Shown piece by piece: positions 52,922 to 61,074 of a DNA stretch of 64,000 bases (positions are counted from its first letter, which is position 1; each line of letters opens with the position of its first letter). The stretch spans positions 86,142-150,141 of the forward strand of contig CANGBC010000005.1 in assembly GCA_947452005.1 (NCBI GenBank), given 5' to 3'. The translations under genes were made by a program, and so were the position numbers. Below the pieces are notes generated by a model, which ran no database searches, was not told where the DNA came from, and saw only the letters and a list, made by a program, of their open reading frames with translations. This DNA comes from Beijerinckiaceae bacterium. GTDB lineage: Bacteria; Pseudomonadota; Alphaproteobacteria; Rhizobiales; Beijerinckiaceae.

Positions 52922-55393
52922 ATGACCGAGCACGTGCACATCCATACTGACGCTTGCGGCGAGGCCCGCGACCCTGTTTGCGGCATGATGGCCAAGACCG
53001 ATGGGTCAAAGCCCACGTCACGCGTGGGCGAGCGCGACTTCTTTTTTTGTGGGCCTGGCTGCAAAACAAAATTTGATGCGGACACGTCGTTTTATCTGAC
53101 GCGCACCGCCAAAGATCCCGTCTGCGACATGGATGTAAATGTGGCCAACGCCAAATATGCGCTGCGCCATAACAAGAAGAGCTATTATTTCTGCTCGCCC
53201 GTTTGCCAGACCAAATTTGAAACCGCGCCCGAAACCTACACAGGCGAAACGGCACCTGCTGCCATAGCACCCGTGCCCGAGGGCACAATTTATACCTGCC
53301 CGATGGACCCGGAGATTCGACAGATCGGCCCCGGCACATGTCCGATCTGCGGCATGGCGCTTGAGCCGGATGTGCCCAGCGCAGATGCCGGACCTAACCC
53401 CGAATATATCGACTTCATGCGCCGCCTCATTCTGGCTGGCCCATTGGTGATCCCGGTCGTGATTTTGGAAATGGGCAGCCATGTCGGCGCCTTTGACTGG
53501 ATGTCGCCTTTTGTCTCCGGCGTGATTCAGCTCGCTTTTGCACTGCCCGTCATCTTGTGGGCCGGTCGCCCATTCTTTGAACGCGGCTGGCTGTCGTTGA
53601 AAACGCGCAAGCTCAACATGTTCACGCTGATCGCTATGGGCACGGGCGTCGCCTTCGCCTACAGCCTCGTGGCCTTGTTTGCGCCAGGTCTCTTTCCGCA
53701 TGCCTTCCGGCATCATGATGGATCGGTGCCGATTTATTTCGAAGCTGCCTCCGTCATCATTGTTCTGGTGCTGGTCGGGCAAGTGCTCGAATTGCGTGCG
53801 CGTGAGCAAACCGGGAGCGCCATTCGTGCGCTGCTGGATCTGGCGCCTGTCACGGCACGCCGCCTGCGCGCAGATGGCACAGAAGACGAGATTGCGCTTG
53901 AGCTCGCCAAGATCGGCGACCAATTGCGCGTGCGCCCCGGCGACAAAATCCCACTCGATGGCGTGGTTGTGGAAGGTCGCAGCGCGGTCGATGAATCTTT
54001 TGTCACCGGCGAGAGCATGCCGGTGACCAAAGAGATCGGTATGAAAGTCATTGGTGGCTCCATCAATGGCACAGGCACTTTTATCATGCGCGCCGAAAAA
54101 GTCGGCCGCGACACAATGCTCTCGCAGATCGTGCAAATGGTGGCCAATGCGCAGCGTTCGCGCGCGCCCATCCAGCGCCTTGCTGATCAGGTGGCGGGAT
54201 GGTTTGTGCCGATGGTGTTGGCCATTGCTGTGCTCGCCTTTACGACATGGGCCATCTTCGGCCCAGAGCCGCGCATGACCTTTGGCTTGGTGGCAGCGGT
54301 CTCGGTGCTCATCATCGCCTGTCCTTGTGCGCTGGGTTTGGCCACGCCTATGTCGATCATGGTTGGTGTCGGTCGCGGCGCTCAATCGGGCGTTCTCATT
54401 CGCAATGCCGAAGCTCTCGAGCGGATGGAAAAGATCGACACATTGGTGATCGACAAAACTGGCACGCTGACTGAAGGCAAGCCGCGCGTCACGCAGATTG
54501 TCCCCCATGGCGACTGGCAGACGGATGCCGTGTTGCAATTGGCCGCCAGCCTTGAAGCCGCGAGCGAAAACCCATTGGCCGCAGCGATTGTGTCGGCCGC
54601 CCAAGAGCGCCATCTTGCACTTTCCAAAGTCGCACAATTTGATCAGCCGGTGGGCAAAGGTGCGATGGGCCAAATTGACGGGCGCCAACTGGCCATTGGC
54701 AACGCCCCATTTCTGAATGGACTTGGCATTGCCACACAAGCGATGGAAACGCAGGCCGATGATTTGCGCCGCGATGGCGCGACGCTTGTGTTTCTCGCCA
54801 TCGACAAGATGCTTGCCGCCATCATTGCGATTGCTGATCCCATTAAAGCGACGACACCAGCCGCCCTCAAAGCACTGGCTGCAGATGGTCTGCGTATTGT
54901 CATGCTGACAGGCGACAATCGCATCACGGCGCAAGCCGTGGCGCGCAAACTGGGCATTACAGAAATTGAGGCCGATATTCTGCCTGATCAGAAACGCGCC
55001 GTGATTGACCGCTTGCGCGCGCAAGGGCGCATTGTGGCGATGGCGGGTGACGGCGTGAACGATGCGCCAGCCCTTGCAGCTGCCGACGTTGGTATTGCCA
55101 TGGGAACCGGCACAGATGTGGCCATTGAGAGCGCTGGCATCACGCTTTTGCGCGGCGATCTGCATGGCATCATGCGTGCGCGCCGCTTGTCGCGCAATGT
55201 CATGGGCAATATTCGCCAGAATCTGGTGCTAGCCTTTATCTATAATTCTGCCGGGGTGCCCATTGCCGCAGGTATTTTATATCCCGCCTTCGGCCTGTTG
55301 CTGTCGCCCATCATTGCCGCAGCCGCCATGGCACTGTCTTCGATCAGCGTGATTGGCAATGCCTTGCGTCTACGTTTCACACGAATTGATTAA
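52922..55393 (+). CDS. Copper-type P1B ATPase with two YHS domains and an HMBD
   Basis: Inner-membrane heavy-metal exporting ATPase, probably for Cu(I)/Ag(I). The 823-residue protein has an unusual N-terminus: two YHS-type domains (DPVCGMMAKTDGSK with FFFCGPGCKTKF, and DPVCDMDVNVANAKYALRHN with YYFCSPVCQTKF), then an HMBD (YTCPMDPEIRQIGPGTCPIC), not the CXXC-type HMA. The P-ATPase body has the intramembrane IIACPCALGLATP (near residue 466) and DKTGTLTEGKP (near 511), and the MAGDGVNDAPALAAADVGIA hinge. A CueR-type promoter precedes it; DUF305 follows after 13 bases. Confidence 0.93.
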   Translation: MTEHVHIHTDACGEARDPVCGMMAKTDGSKPTSRVGERDFFFCGPGCKTKFDADTSFYLTRTAKDPVCDMDVNVANAKYALRHNKKSYYFCSPVCQTKFETAPETYTGETAPAAIAPVPEGTIYTCPMDPEIRQIGPGTCPICGMALEPDVPSADAGPNPEYIDFMRRLILAGPLVIPVVILEMGSHVGAFDWMSPFVSGVIQLAFALPVILWAGRPFFERGWLSLKTRKLNMFTLIAMGTGVAFAYSLVALFAPGLFPHAFRHHDGSVPIYFEAASVIIVLVLVGQVLELRAREQTGSAIRALLDLAPVTARRLRADGTEDEIALELAKIGDQLRVRPGDKIPLDGVVVEGRSAVDESFVTGESMPVTKEIGMKVIGGSINGTGTFIMRAEKVGRDTMLSQIVQMVANAQRSRAPIQRLADQVAGWFVPMVLAIAVLAFTTWAIFGPEPRMTFGLVAAVSVLIIACPCALGLATPMSIMVGVGRGAQSGVLIRNAEALERMEKIDTLVIDKTGTLTEGKPRVTQIVPHGDWQTDAVLQLAASLEAASENPLAAAIVSAAQERHLALSKVAQFDQPVGKGAMGQIDGRQLAIGNAPFLNGLGIATQAMETQADDLRRDGATLVFLAIDKMLAAIIAIADPIKATTPAALKALAADGLRIVMLTGDNRITAQAVARKLGITEIEADILPDQKRAVIDRLRAQGRIVAMAGDGVNDAPALAAADVGIAMGTGTDVAIESAGITLLRGDLHGIMRARRLSRNVMGNIRQNLVLAFIYNSAGVPIAAGILYPAFGLLLSPIIAAAAMALSSISVIGNALRLRFTRID

Positions 55394-55406
55394 GAGGAGA
55401 AACCCC

Positions 55407-55754
55407 ATGCGTCTGATTCTTGCAACTCTCATCCTGATGCTCGCCCTGCCAGCCTTGGCCCAACATGCGGGCCATGGCGCACCGACCTCCATGCCGCCAT
55501 CCGCATCCGCACAAGCCTATGAGGCCGCCAATGCGAAAATGCATAAGGATATGGACATCAAAATGACCGGCGATGCCGATCGTGATTTTGTGGCCGGCAT
55601 GATCCCGCATCACCAGGGTGCCGTGGATATGGCCAAGATCGTCTTGCAATATGGCTCCGATCCGCAGATCAAGGCTATGGCGCAAGACATTATCACTGCG
55701 CAAGAAAAAGAAATCGCACTGTTCCGGGCCTGGCTCGACAAAAGGCAGAAATGA
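55407..55754 (+). CDS. DUF305 periplasmic protein (copper-associated)
   Basis: The 115-residue protein has a signal peptide (MRLILATLILMLALPALAQ), then a His/Met-rich stretch (HAGHGAPTSMPPS) and the DUF305 core with FVAGMIPHHQGAVDMAKIVL, which has a HHQ motif. DUF305 proteins are four-helix bundles that often accompany copper-resistance genes and may bind copper. GAGGAG lies six bases before the ATG. The gene overlaps thiE by four bases and follows the ATPase, so the ATPase and this protein probably form one operon. Confidence 0.92.
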   Translation: MRLILATLILMLALPALAQHAGHGAPTSMPPSASAQAYEAANAKMHKDMDIKMTGDADRDFVAGMIPHHQGAVDMAKIVLQYGSDPQIKAMAQDIITAQEKEIALFRAWLDKRQK

Positions 55755-56356
55755 AACTCGATCCCTTTTATCTGATCATCGACGATGCGCGCTGGCTTGA
55801 GCGTCTTCTGCCGCAGGGCCTGCGCCTTGTGCAATTGCGCATCAAAGACAAGCCCGAGAGCGAGCTGCGCGCACAAATTCGGCATGCGCGTGCGCTCTGT
55901 GCAGCGGCTCAGGCCACTTTGGTAATCAATGACCATTGGCGCATCGCGCTGGACGAAGGTTGCGATTTTGTTCATCTGGGCCAGGAAGATTTGGCTGAGG
56001 CTGATCTGGCCGCGATTTCCAGCGCCCAATGCCGATTGGGCATCAGCACGCATGATGCTAGCGAACTGGCCACGGCCCTTGCGCACAAACCCGCCTATGT
56101 CGCGCTGGGGCCTGTCTATCCCACCACACTCAAGCAGCTCGATTGGGCGCCCCAAGGCGTGGAACGCGTCAGCGAATGGAAGAAGCTTGTTGGTGCTGTG
56201 CCGCTGGTCGCCATCGGCGGGCTCAGCGTCGAGCGCGCACGCGCCGTACTGGATGCGGGCGCCGACAGCGCCGCCGTCTCAACCGATGTGCTGGGCCATG
56301 CTGATCCGGAGGCGCGCACGCGTGAATGGGTGGCGCTCAGTCGCTCGCGGGCTTGA
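55751..56356 (+). CDS. thiE: Thiamine-phosphate synthase
   Basis: ThiE joins the pyrimidine and thiazole phosphates of thiamine. The 201-residue protein shows LRLVQLRIKDKPESELRAQI near the start, ATLVINDHWRIALDEGCDF, VHLGQEDL, ALGPVYPTTLKQLDWAP and PLVAIGGLSVERARAVLDAG, matching the TIM-barrel ThiE. The start ATG overlaps the DUF305 stop. This link to a copper operon is not obvious, and may be incidental. The end overlaps the DUF2256 gene of the other strand. Confidence 0.88.
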   Translation: MKLDPFYLIIDDARWLERLLPQGLRLVQLRIKDKPESELRAQIRHARALCAAAQATLVINDHWRIALDEGCDFVHLGQEDLAEADLAAISSAQCRLGISTHDASELATALAHKPAYVALGPVYPTTLKQLDWAPQGVERVSEWKKLVGAVPLVAIGGLSVERARAVLDAGADSAAVSTDVLGHADPEARTREWVALSRSRA

Positions 56357-56495
56357 CGCGCTCGGACCGGCAGCGGTCCGAGCAATATTTCACCTCGTCC
56401 CAGACTTTTGCCCATTTCTTGCGCCAGACGAAGGGCCGCGCACAGGTCGCGCAGGTCTTTTGCGGCAGATCGCCCTTTTTCTGCATCTTCGCCAT
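56337..56495 (-). CDS. DUF2256 protein (small zinc-ribbon-like)
   Basis: This short gene (52 codons) was found by reading the minus strand between thiE and the photolyase gene. The ATG at 56495 begins MAKMQKKGDLPQKTCATCAR, followed by PFVWRKKWAKVWDEVKYCSD and RCRSERVKPASD. Two CxxC-type pairs (CATC, and CSDRC as CxxxC) suggest a zinc-binding fold, and the sequence fits DUF2256 closely. Families of this kind are known next to cryptochrome/photolyase-related genes. It overlaps the end of thiE by 20 bases on the opposite strand and is divergent from the photolyase gene. Confidence 0.9.
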   Translation of the reverse strand: MAKMQKKGDLPQKTCATCARPFVWRKKWAKVWDEVKYCSDRCRSERVKPASD

Positions 56496-56584
56496 GGCTG
56501 ACATTCATCCTAAAACCGCAGGGTCTGCGAACACGTATGACCTTGCATGATCTACGTTCTCCATAGCCTCATCGGATTGCTTTT

Positions 56585-58147
56585 GTGACCACACTCCATC
56601 TTGTTCTGGGTGACCAACTCACGCGCAGCCTCTCGGCTCTGGACGGATTTGATCCGGCCCATGACATCGTTCTGATGATGGAAGTGGCGGATGAAACCAC
56701 TTATGTCCCCCATCATAAGCAAAAGATTGCCTTCATCCTCTCGGCCATGCGCCATTTTGCCCATGAGCTGGAAACAGAAGGATTGCGCGTCGATTATGTG
56801 AAACTTGATGCGCCAGACAATACAGGCTCTTTCACAGGCGAAATCGCCCGCGCGGTGGCAAAGCACAAAGCCACGCGGATTATCGTTACAGAACCGGGCG
56901 AATGGCGCGTGTGGGATGCCATGCGAAACTTGAGCCAACAATTCGGCGTGCCTGTTGAGATCCGCGATGATGACCGGTTTTTCTGCTCACGCGCACGCTT
57001 CGCGCGCTGGGCCGAGGGACGCAAATCCTATCGGATGGAGTTTTTCTATCGCGAAATGCGGCGCGAGACAGGACTGCTCATGGAGGGCGATGAGCCCGCA
57101 GGCGGTCAATGGAATTTTGATCATGACAATCGCAAATCACTGCCCGCCTCTGTGCGCGTGCCACAACGCGCGCGCTTTGAGCCTGATGCCATCACACAAG
57201 AGGTGATGGCTCTCGTCGAGAAGCGCTTGCCCGATCATTTTGGCTCACTCGAAACATTTGGCTGGGCGGTGACGCGCACTGATGCGCTGGAAGCCCTCAC
57301 CTATTTTATCGATGTCTGCCTGCCCTCCTATGGCGACTACCAAGATGCGATGAAACAGAATGAGCCCTTTCTGTTTCATTCGATCATATCGCCCTATCTC
57401 AATTGCGGTCTTCTGGGCGCACGCGAAGTCTGCCTTGCCACTGAGCTTGCCTGGAAGAAAGACAAGGCCCCGCTCAATGCGGTTGAAGGATTTATCCGCC
57501 AAGTGCTGGGGTGGCGTGAATATGTGCGCGGCATTTATTGGCGCCACATGCCAGATTATGCCGATGGCAATGCGCTGGGCGCGAGCCGTCCCCTGCCGCA
57601 ATTTTTCTGGAGCGGCAACACGCGGATGAATTGCGTGAGCCAAGTTGTGCGCGAAACGCGCGACAATGCCTATGCGCATCACATTCAGCGGCTCATGGTG
57701 ACGGGCAATTTCGCGCTTCTGGCGGGCATTCGTCCGGCGGAGATCGAAGCCTGGTATCTGGCCGTTTATGCTGACGCCTATGAATGGGTCGAATTGCCCA
57801 ATGTGCATGGCATGGTGATGTTTGCCGATGGTGGCCTGCTCGCATCCAAGCCCTATGCCGCATCGGGAGCATATATCGACCGCATGTCGGATTATTGCAG
57901 CTCTTGCGCCTATGATGTGAAACTCAAGTCAGGGCCAAAATCCTGCCCGTTCAATCGTCTCTATTGGCACTTCATGATTGAAAATGCCGAGGCTCTGGCA
58001 CGCAATCCACGCATGGCCATGCCCTATCGCACGCTCTCAAAGATGAGCGACGAGCGCCGCGCCGAAATCACACGCGAAGCGCGCGCTTTTCTGGACACGA
58101 TGGATGATGACACGCCTTCTGCGCAACAAGCACAGCTGGATCTTTGA
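56585..58147 (+). CDS. phrB: FeS-bacterial cryptochrome / (6-4) photolyase (PhrB/CryB type)
   Basis: Light-dependent DNA repair or blue-light sensing protein. The 520-residue protein starts at GTG 56585 with LHLVLGDQLTRSLSAL. It has the four cluster cysteines of the FeS-BCP class: NTRMNCVSQVVRETRDNAY and DYCSSCAYDV followed 12 residues on by SCPFNRLYW. The FAD region has FIRQVLGWREYVRGIYWRHM. Agrobacterium PhrB repairs 6-4 photoproducts; Rhodobacter CryB is partly regulatory, so the role here is not fixed. It is adjacent to a DUF2256 gene. Confidence 0.95.
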   Translation: MTTLHLVLGDQLTRSLSALDGFDPAHDIVLMMEVADETTYVPHHKQKIAFILSAMRHFAHELETEGLRVDYVKLDAPDNTGSFTGEIARAVAKHKATRIIVTEPGEWRVWDAMRNLSQQFGVPVEIRDDDRFFCSRARFARWAEGRKSYRMEFFYREMRRETGLLMEGDEPAGGQWNFDHDNRKSLPASVRVPQRARFEPDAITQEVMALVEKRLPDHFGSLETFGWAVTRTDALEALTYFIDVCLPSYGDYQDAMKQNEPFLFHSIISPYLNCGLLGAREVCLATELAWKKDKAPLNAVEGFIRQVLGWREYVRGIYWRHMPDYADGNALGASRPLPQFFWSGNTRMNCVSQVVRETRDNAYAHHIQRLMVTGNFALLAGIRPAEIEAWYLAVYADAYEWVELPNVHGMVMFADGGLLASKPYAASGAYIDRMSDYCSSCAYDVKLKSGPKSCPFNRLYWHFMIENAEALARNPRMAMPYRTLSKMSDERRAEITREARAFLDTMDDDTPSAQQAQLDL

Positions 58148-58149
58148 AA

Positions 58150-60771
58150 TCACGGCAGCAATGTCAGCACCCGGCGTAATTCTTTGGCCAGCTGCGGCGC
58201 CTCGGACGTGACGATAGAATGGTGCGTGCCCGGCAGCTCAATGCCAAAGACAGCGCGCGCCAGACGCCGCCAATAGGTTTCGTCCGTATCCATCAGTCGG
58301 CCATCACGCGCGATGAAACACACGACAGACGTGTGCACCGGCCCCGGCTTGTAACGCGACAAGGTGCGCTGATACAGCCAATGCGGGGAAGCCGCGCTTT
58401 CGTTCGTAGATGGTTTGCGCCGCGCCAGACGCCGCTCGAGACGTGTCCATGCGTGGCTCAACAGACTTCTGAACGTGTCATGCCCACGCATCCGATGCCA
58501 CAGCGCGCGCATGCCTTCATGCGCCATCACCTGCCCGGCACGCCCTGGCAGAAAACGGCTCAGCGTTTGCATTACAAAATGCAAGACGCGAAACGTCGGT
58601 CTGGCATTGAGGGATGGGGTTTCGATCAACAGGAGCGAGTTGATCTGATATCCCGCTTTTTCCATTTGGCGGGTCAATTCCCAAGCCACCAGCCCGCCAT
58701 TGCAATAGCCCATCATGATCGCTGGCCCGCAGGGATAGACCTTGCGAATCTCCGGCAGATAAGACGCAGCAATCTCCTCAATGGTCAGATCGGGCCGATG
58801 CAAGTCCTGATAAAAATGCAGCAGATAAATGGAGCGTTTCACATTCACCAGTTCCAGCAGACGCAACGCAAAAAACCCGCGCGTGGTGTAATCCCCGTGA
58901 CAAAAGAAAAGCGGAATACCGTCTCCCCGCCGCAAGGCCGTCAGAAGCTCTTGCTGCGTCAACAGGCTTGAACACACAGCGTCAGCCAGACTGCGAATGG
59001 TGAGGCGCGCCGCCAATTGCGATTGCGGGACACGTTTTTGCGTTAGGTCTTCAATGCCTGCAAGCATTTCTGCGGCCAGAAGCGAATCTCCCCCGGCTTC
59101 AAAAAAATCATCATCAATACCCAGATCATTGCGCCGCAAAAGCTGCGCCCACAAAGCCGCAATCTGATGTTCGAGCATGCGGTCTGGTTGATGTTTGGGT
59201 GTGTCCGGACGGGTTGCCACAAGGCGCGCCAATTCGGCCCGTATGATTTTGCCCGTAGGTCCACGCGGCAGTCGGGGCAAGAGATCGATCCGGCGTGGGA
59301 TTTTGAAAGGCGCCAATTCACCCGCCAGAAAATTGCGGATTTCATCTTGCGTCAAACATGTGCCGCCTTTGAGAACAATGGCAGCGCCGACATTTTCACC
59401 CAAGCGCGGATGCGGAATTGCAAAGACGCCCGCTTCACTGACAGCCGGATGCCGCAGCAGCGCTTTCTCAACTTCATAAGGCGAGACTTTTTCGCCTCCT
59501 CGGTTGATCAGTTCTTTGCTGCGCCCGACAATCGTCAGATAGCCATTCTTGTCGAGACATCCCAGATCACCCGTTGCGAGCCAACCGGTTTCGAGCCCCT
59601 GAGGCGTGCGCTGTGCTGCGCTGACATAGCCCGACGTGACGCTGGGCCCTGTCAGCCAGATCTCACCTGTTTCGCCTGCCCCCAACTCGCGCCCTGTTGC
59701 CGTGTCGCGCACGGTGAGCTCGCCACGGGCAGGCAGGCCCACTGTGCCAGGCTTTCGCAAACCCGGCGGCGCCGGATTGGCCGCCATGGCCCCGGCCTCG
59801 CTCAGCCCGTAATATTCGATCACCGGCACAGCCAGTGCGGCCTCTGCTTCGCGCCGCAGCGCGTCAGGCAAATAGGCAGCCCCGCAGATGACAAAGCGCA
59901 ATCCATCCCAATGCGACATGCATGCGCGTTGATTCAGTCGATCAGCCACGGCACGCAATGAAGCTGGGGCCAGCGACAAAATGGTGGGCCGAATGGTTGA
60001 AAACCATTGGGCAAGATCATGGACATTCTCCATGTCAGGCACGCCAACACTCGCGCCAATCAGCAAAGGCACGAACACAGATGTCTTCAGGCCTGCGGCA
60101 TAATAGAGCGGAAGCATGCAGGGAATGCGTTCATGCGCGCTGAGTGCAAACCATTTGGCCATTTTATCGGCCATCGCCCTCAAATTGCCATGCGTCACCG
60201 CTATCTGCTTCGGCTCACCTGTCGTGCCGGATGAGCGAAGCAAAAATGCAATGCGATGTTCTGCATCGGCTGCGCTGGGCTCGAACTGCCCCTTGCGCAA
60301 AACGAGCTGCAAATCGCAATCGTCAAGCGTGAATGCAAAAACGCAGCCCTCAAGAGATGTTTCTGCGCGGGACGGCGCGACGATCATCAGGTCGCAGCCA
60401 ATCCGCTCAGCTTCCATGTTGAGTTCGGTGTTGGTGAGCGCGGGATTAAACGGCACCAGCTGCGCATGAGCGGTAATCGCCAAAACAAGCAGCACGCCAT
60501 CAAGGCCTTCTGGCACCAACACGCCCACGCGTGTTTGTGGCCCGATCCCGTGCCTGCGCAAGGTGGCTCCCGCACGGCGCAAGAAATCGACAAGCTCGCC
60601 GTAGGATAATGTGCGCTGCGCTGAAACAAGGGCCGGCGCCATCGGCGCATGCAGCGCATGCAGCGTGACCCAATCCAGAAGCGTCTCCGGCAAAGCCACC
60701 GAGCCGAGGCCCGAATCAGCCCGCAGCAACCCCCGGATCGGATCTTCACGCGTCAGCCGAACCTGCTCCAT
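58150..60771 (-). CDS. Adenylation - carrier - thioesterase protein (NRPS-like) with Cys in TE motif
   Basis: The 873-residue protein has three catalytic domains. Residues 20-520: adenylation/acyl-CoA synthetase-like, with LLRSSGTTGEPKQIAVTHGN, YYGLSEAGAMAANP, WLATGDLGCLDKNGYLTIVG and RGPTGKIIRAEL. Around residue 560: a carrier, with IDDDFFEAGGDSLLAAEML and the phosphopantetheine Ser. Residues 620-870: a thioesterase, with FFCHGDYTTRGFFALRLLEL, then MMGYCNGGLVAWELTRQ. In this last motif (GYCNGG, near residue 688) a Cys stands in the place of the usual Ser; the His is in GTHHSIVT near 848. I start at ATG 60771 with GGCGAGG upstream. No condensation or PPTase gene is near. Confidence 0.9.
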   Translation of the reverse strand: MEQVRLTREDPIRGLLRADSGLGSVALPETLLDWVTLHALHAPMAPALVSAQRTLSYGELVDFLRRAGATLRRHGIGPQTRVGVLVPEGLDGVLLVLAITAHAQLVPFNPALTNTELNMEAERIGCDLMIVAPSRAETSLEGCVFAFTLDDCDLQLVLRKGQFEPSAADAEHRIAFLLRSSGTTGEPKQIAVTHGNLRAMADKMAKWFALSAHERIPCMLPLYYAAGLKTSVFVPLLIGASVGVPDMENVHDLAQWFSTIRPTILSLAPASLRAVADRLNQRACMSHWDGLRFVICGAAYLPDALRREAEAALAVPVIEYYGLSEAGAMAANPAPPGLRKPGTVGLPARGELTVRDTATGRELGAGETGEIWLTGPSVTSGYVSAAQRTPQGLETGWLATGDLGCLDKNGYLTIVGRSKELINRGGEKVSPYEVEKALLRHPAVSEAGVFAIPHPRLGENVGAAIVLKGGTCLTQDEIRNFLAGELAPFKIPRRIDLLPRLPRGPTGKIIRAELARLVATRPDTPKHQPDRMLEHQIAALWAQLLRRNDLGIDDDFFEAGGDSLLAAEMLAGIEDLTQKRVPQSQLAARLTIRSLADAVCSSLLTQQELLTALRRGDGIPLFFCHGDYTTRGFFALRLLELVNVKRSIYLLHFYQDLHRPDLTIEEIAASYLPEIRKVYPCGPAIMMGYCNGGLVAWELTRQMEKAGYQINSLLLIETPSLNARPTFRVLHFVMQTLSRFLPGRAGQVMAHEGMRALWHRMRGHDTFRSLLSHAWTRLERRLARRKPSTNESAASPHWLYQRTLSRYKPGPVHTSVVCFIARDGRLMDTDETYWRRLARAVFGIELPGTHHSIVTSEAPQLAKELRRVLTLLP

Positions 60772-61074
60772 GTACGCCTCGCCTTGCAGCCGCACCATTC
60801 GGATAAGTTAAACATAAAGATCTCTAAAAATAGACAATTTATTTCACAATTCGAAACAAAGTGGAGCTCGGCTGAGCTTCAGCTGCCGCTGCGTCAAGTA
60901 TTATTGACTATAAGTAAGTATTGATTGGTTTTGACGCGATAAACGCCCTCTTAAGACTTGTGTCGTAACTTTCTCGTCCAAGAAAAACACGCGGATTTTG
61001 CCCGTGTGAACTTCATGAGACACGTTTTTGTTCTGTATTATTTCCAACCCAATTCGTTTTGACGGGTGCCCATA
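60772..61074. promoter_or_regulatory. AT-rich divergent intergenic region
   Basis: This 303-bp gap lies between the start of the leftward adenylation gene and the rightward chemoreceptor gene. It is markedly more AT-rich than the surrounding DNA (for example AAAAATAGACAATTTATTTC and TATAAGTAAGTATTGATTG). It should contain both promoters; I cannot assign boxes with certainty. No gene, terminator or known repeat was found in it. Confidence 0.5.

Noticed and set aside
53018..55165. Open frame of 715 codons on the minus strand across the copper ATPase
   Set aside because: It lies opposite a strongly supported P-ATPase gene; its composition (His/Arg-rich, no family motif) is what GC-biased codon use produces in antisense.
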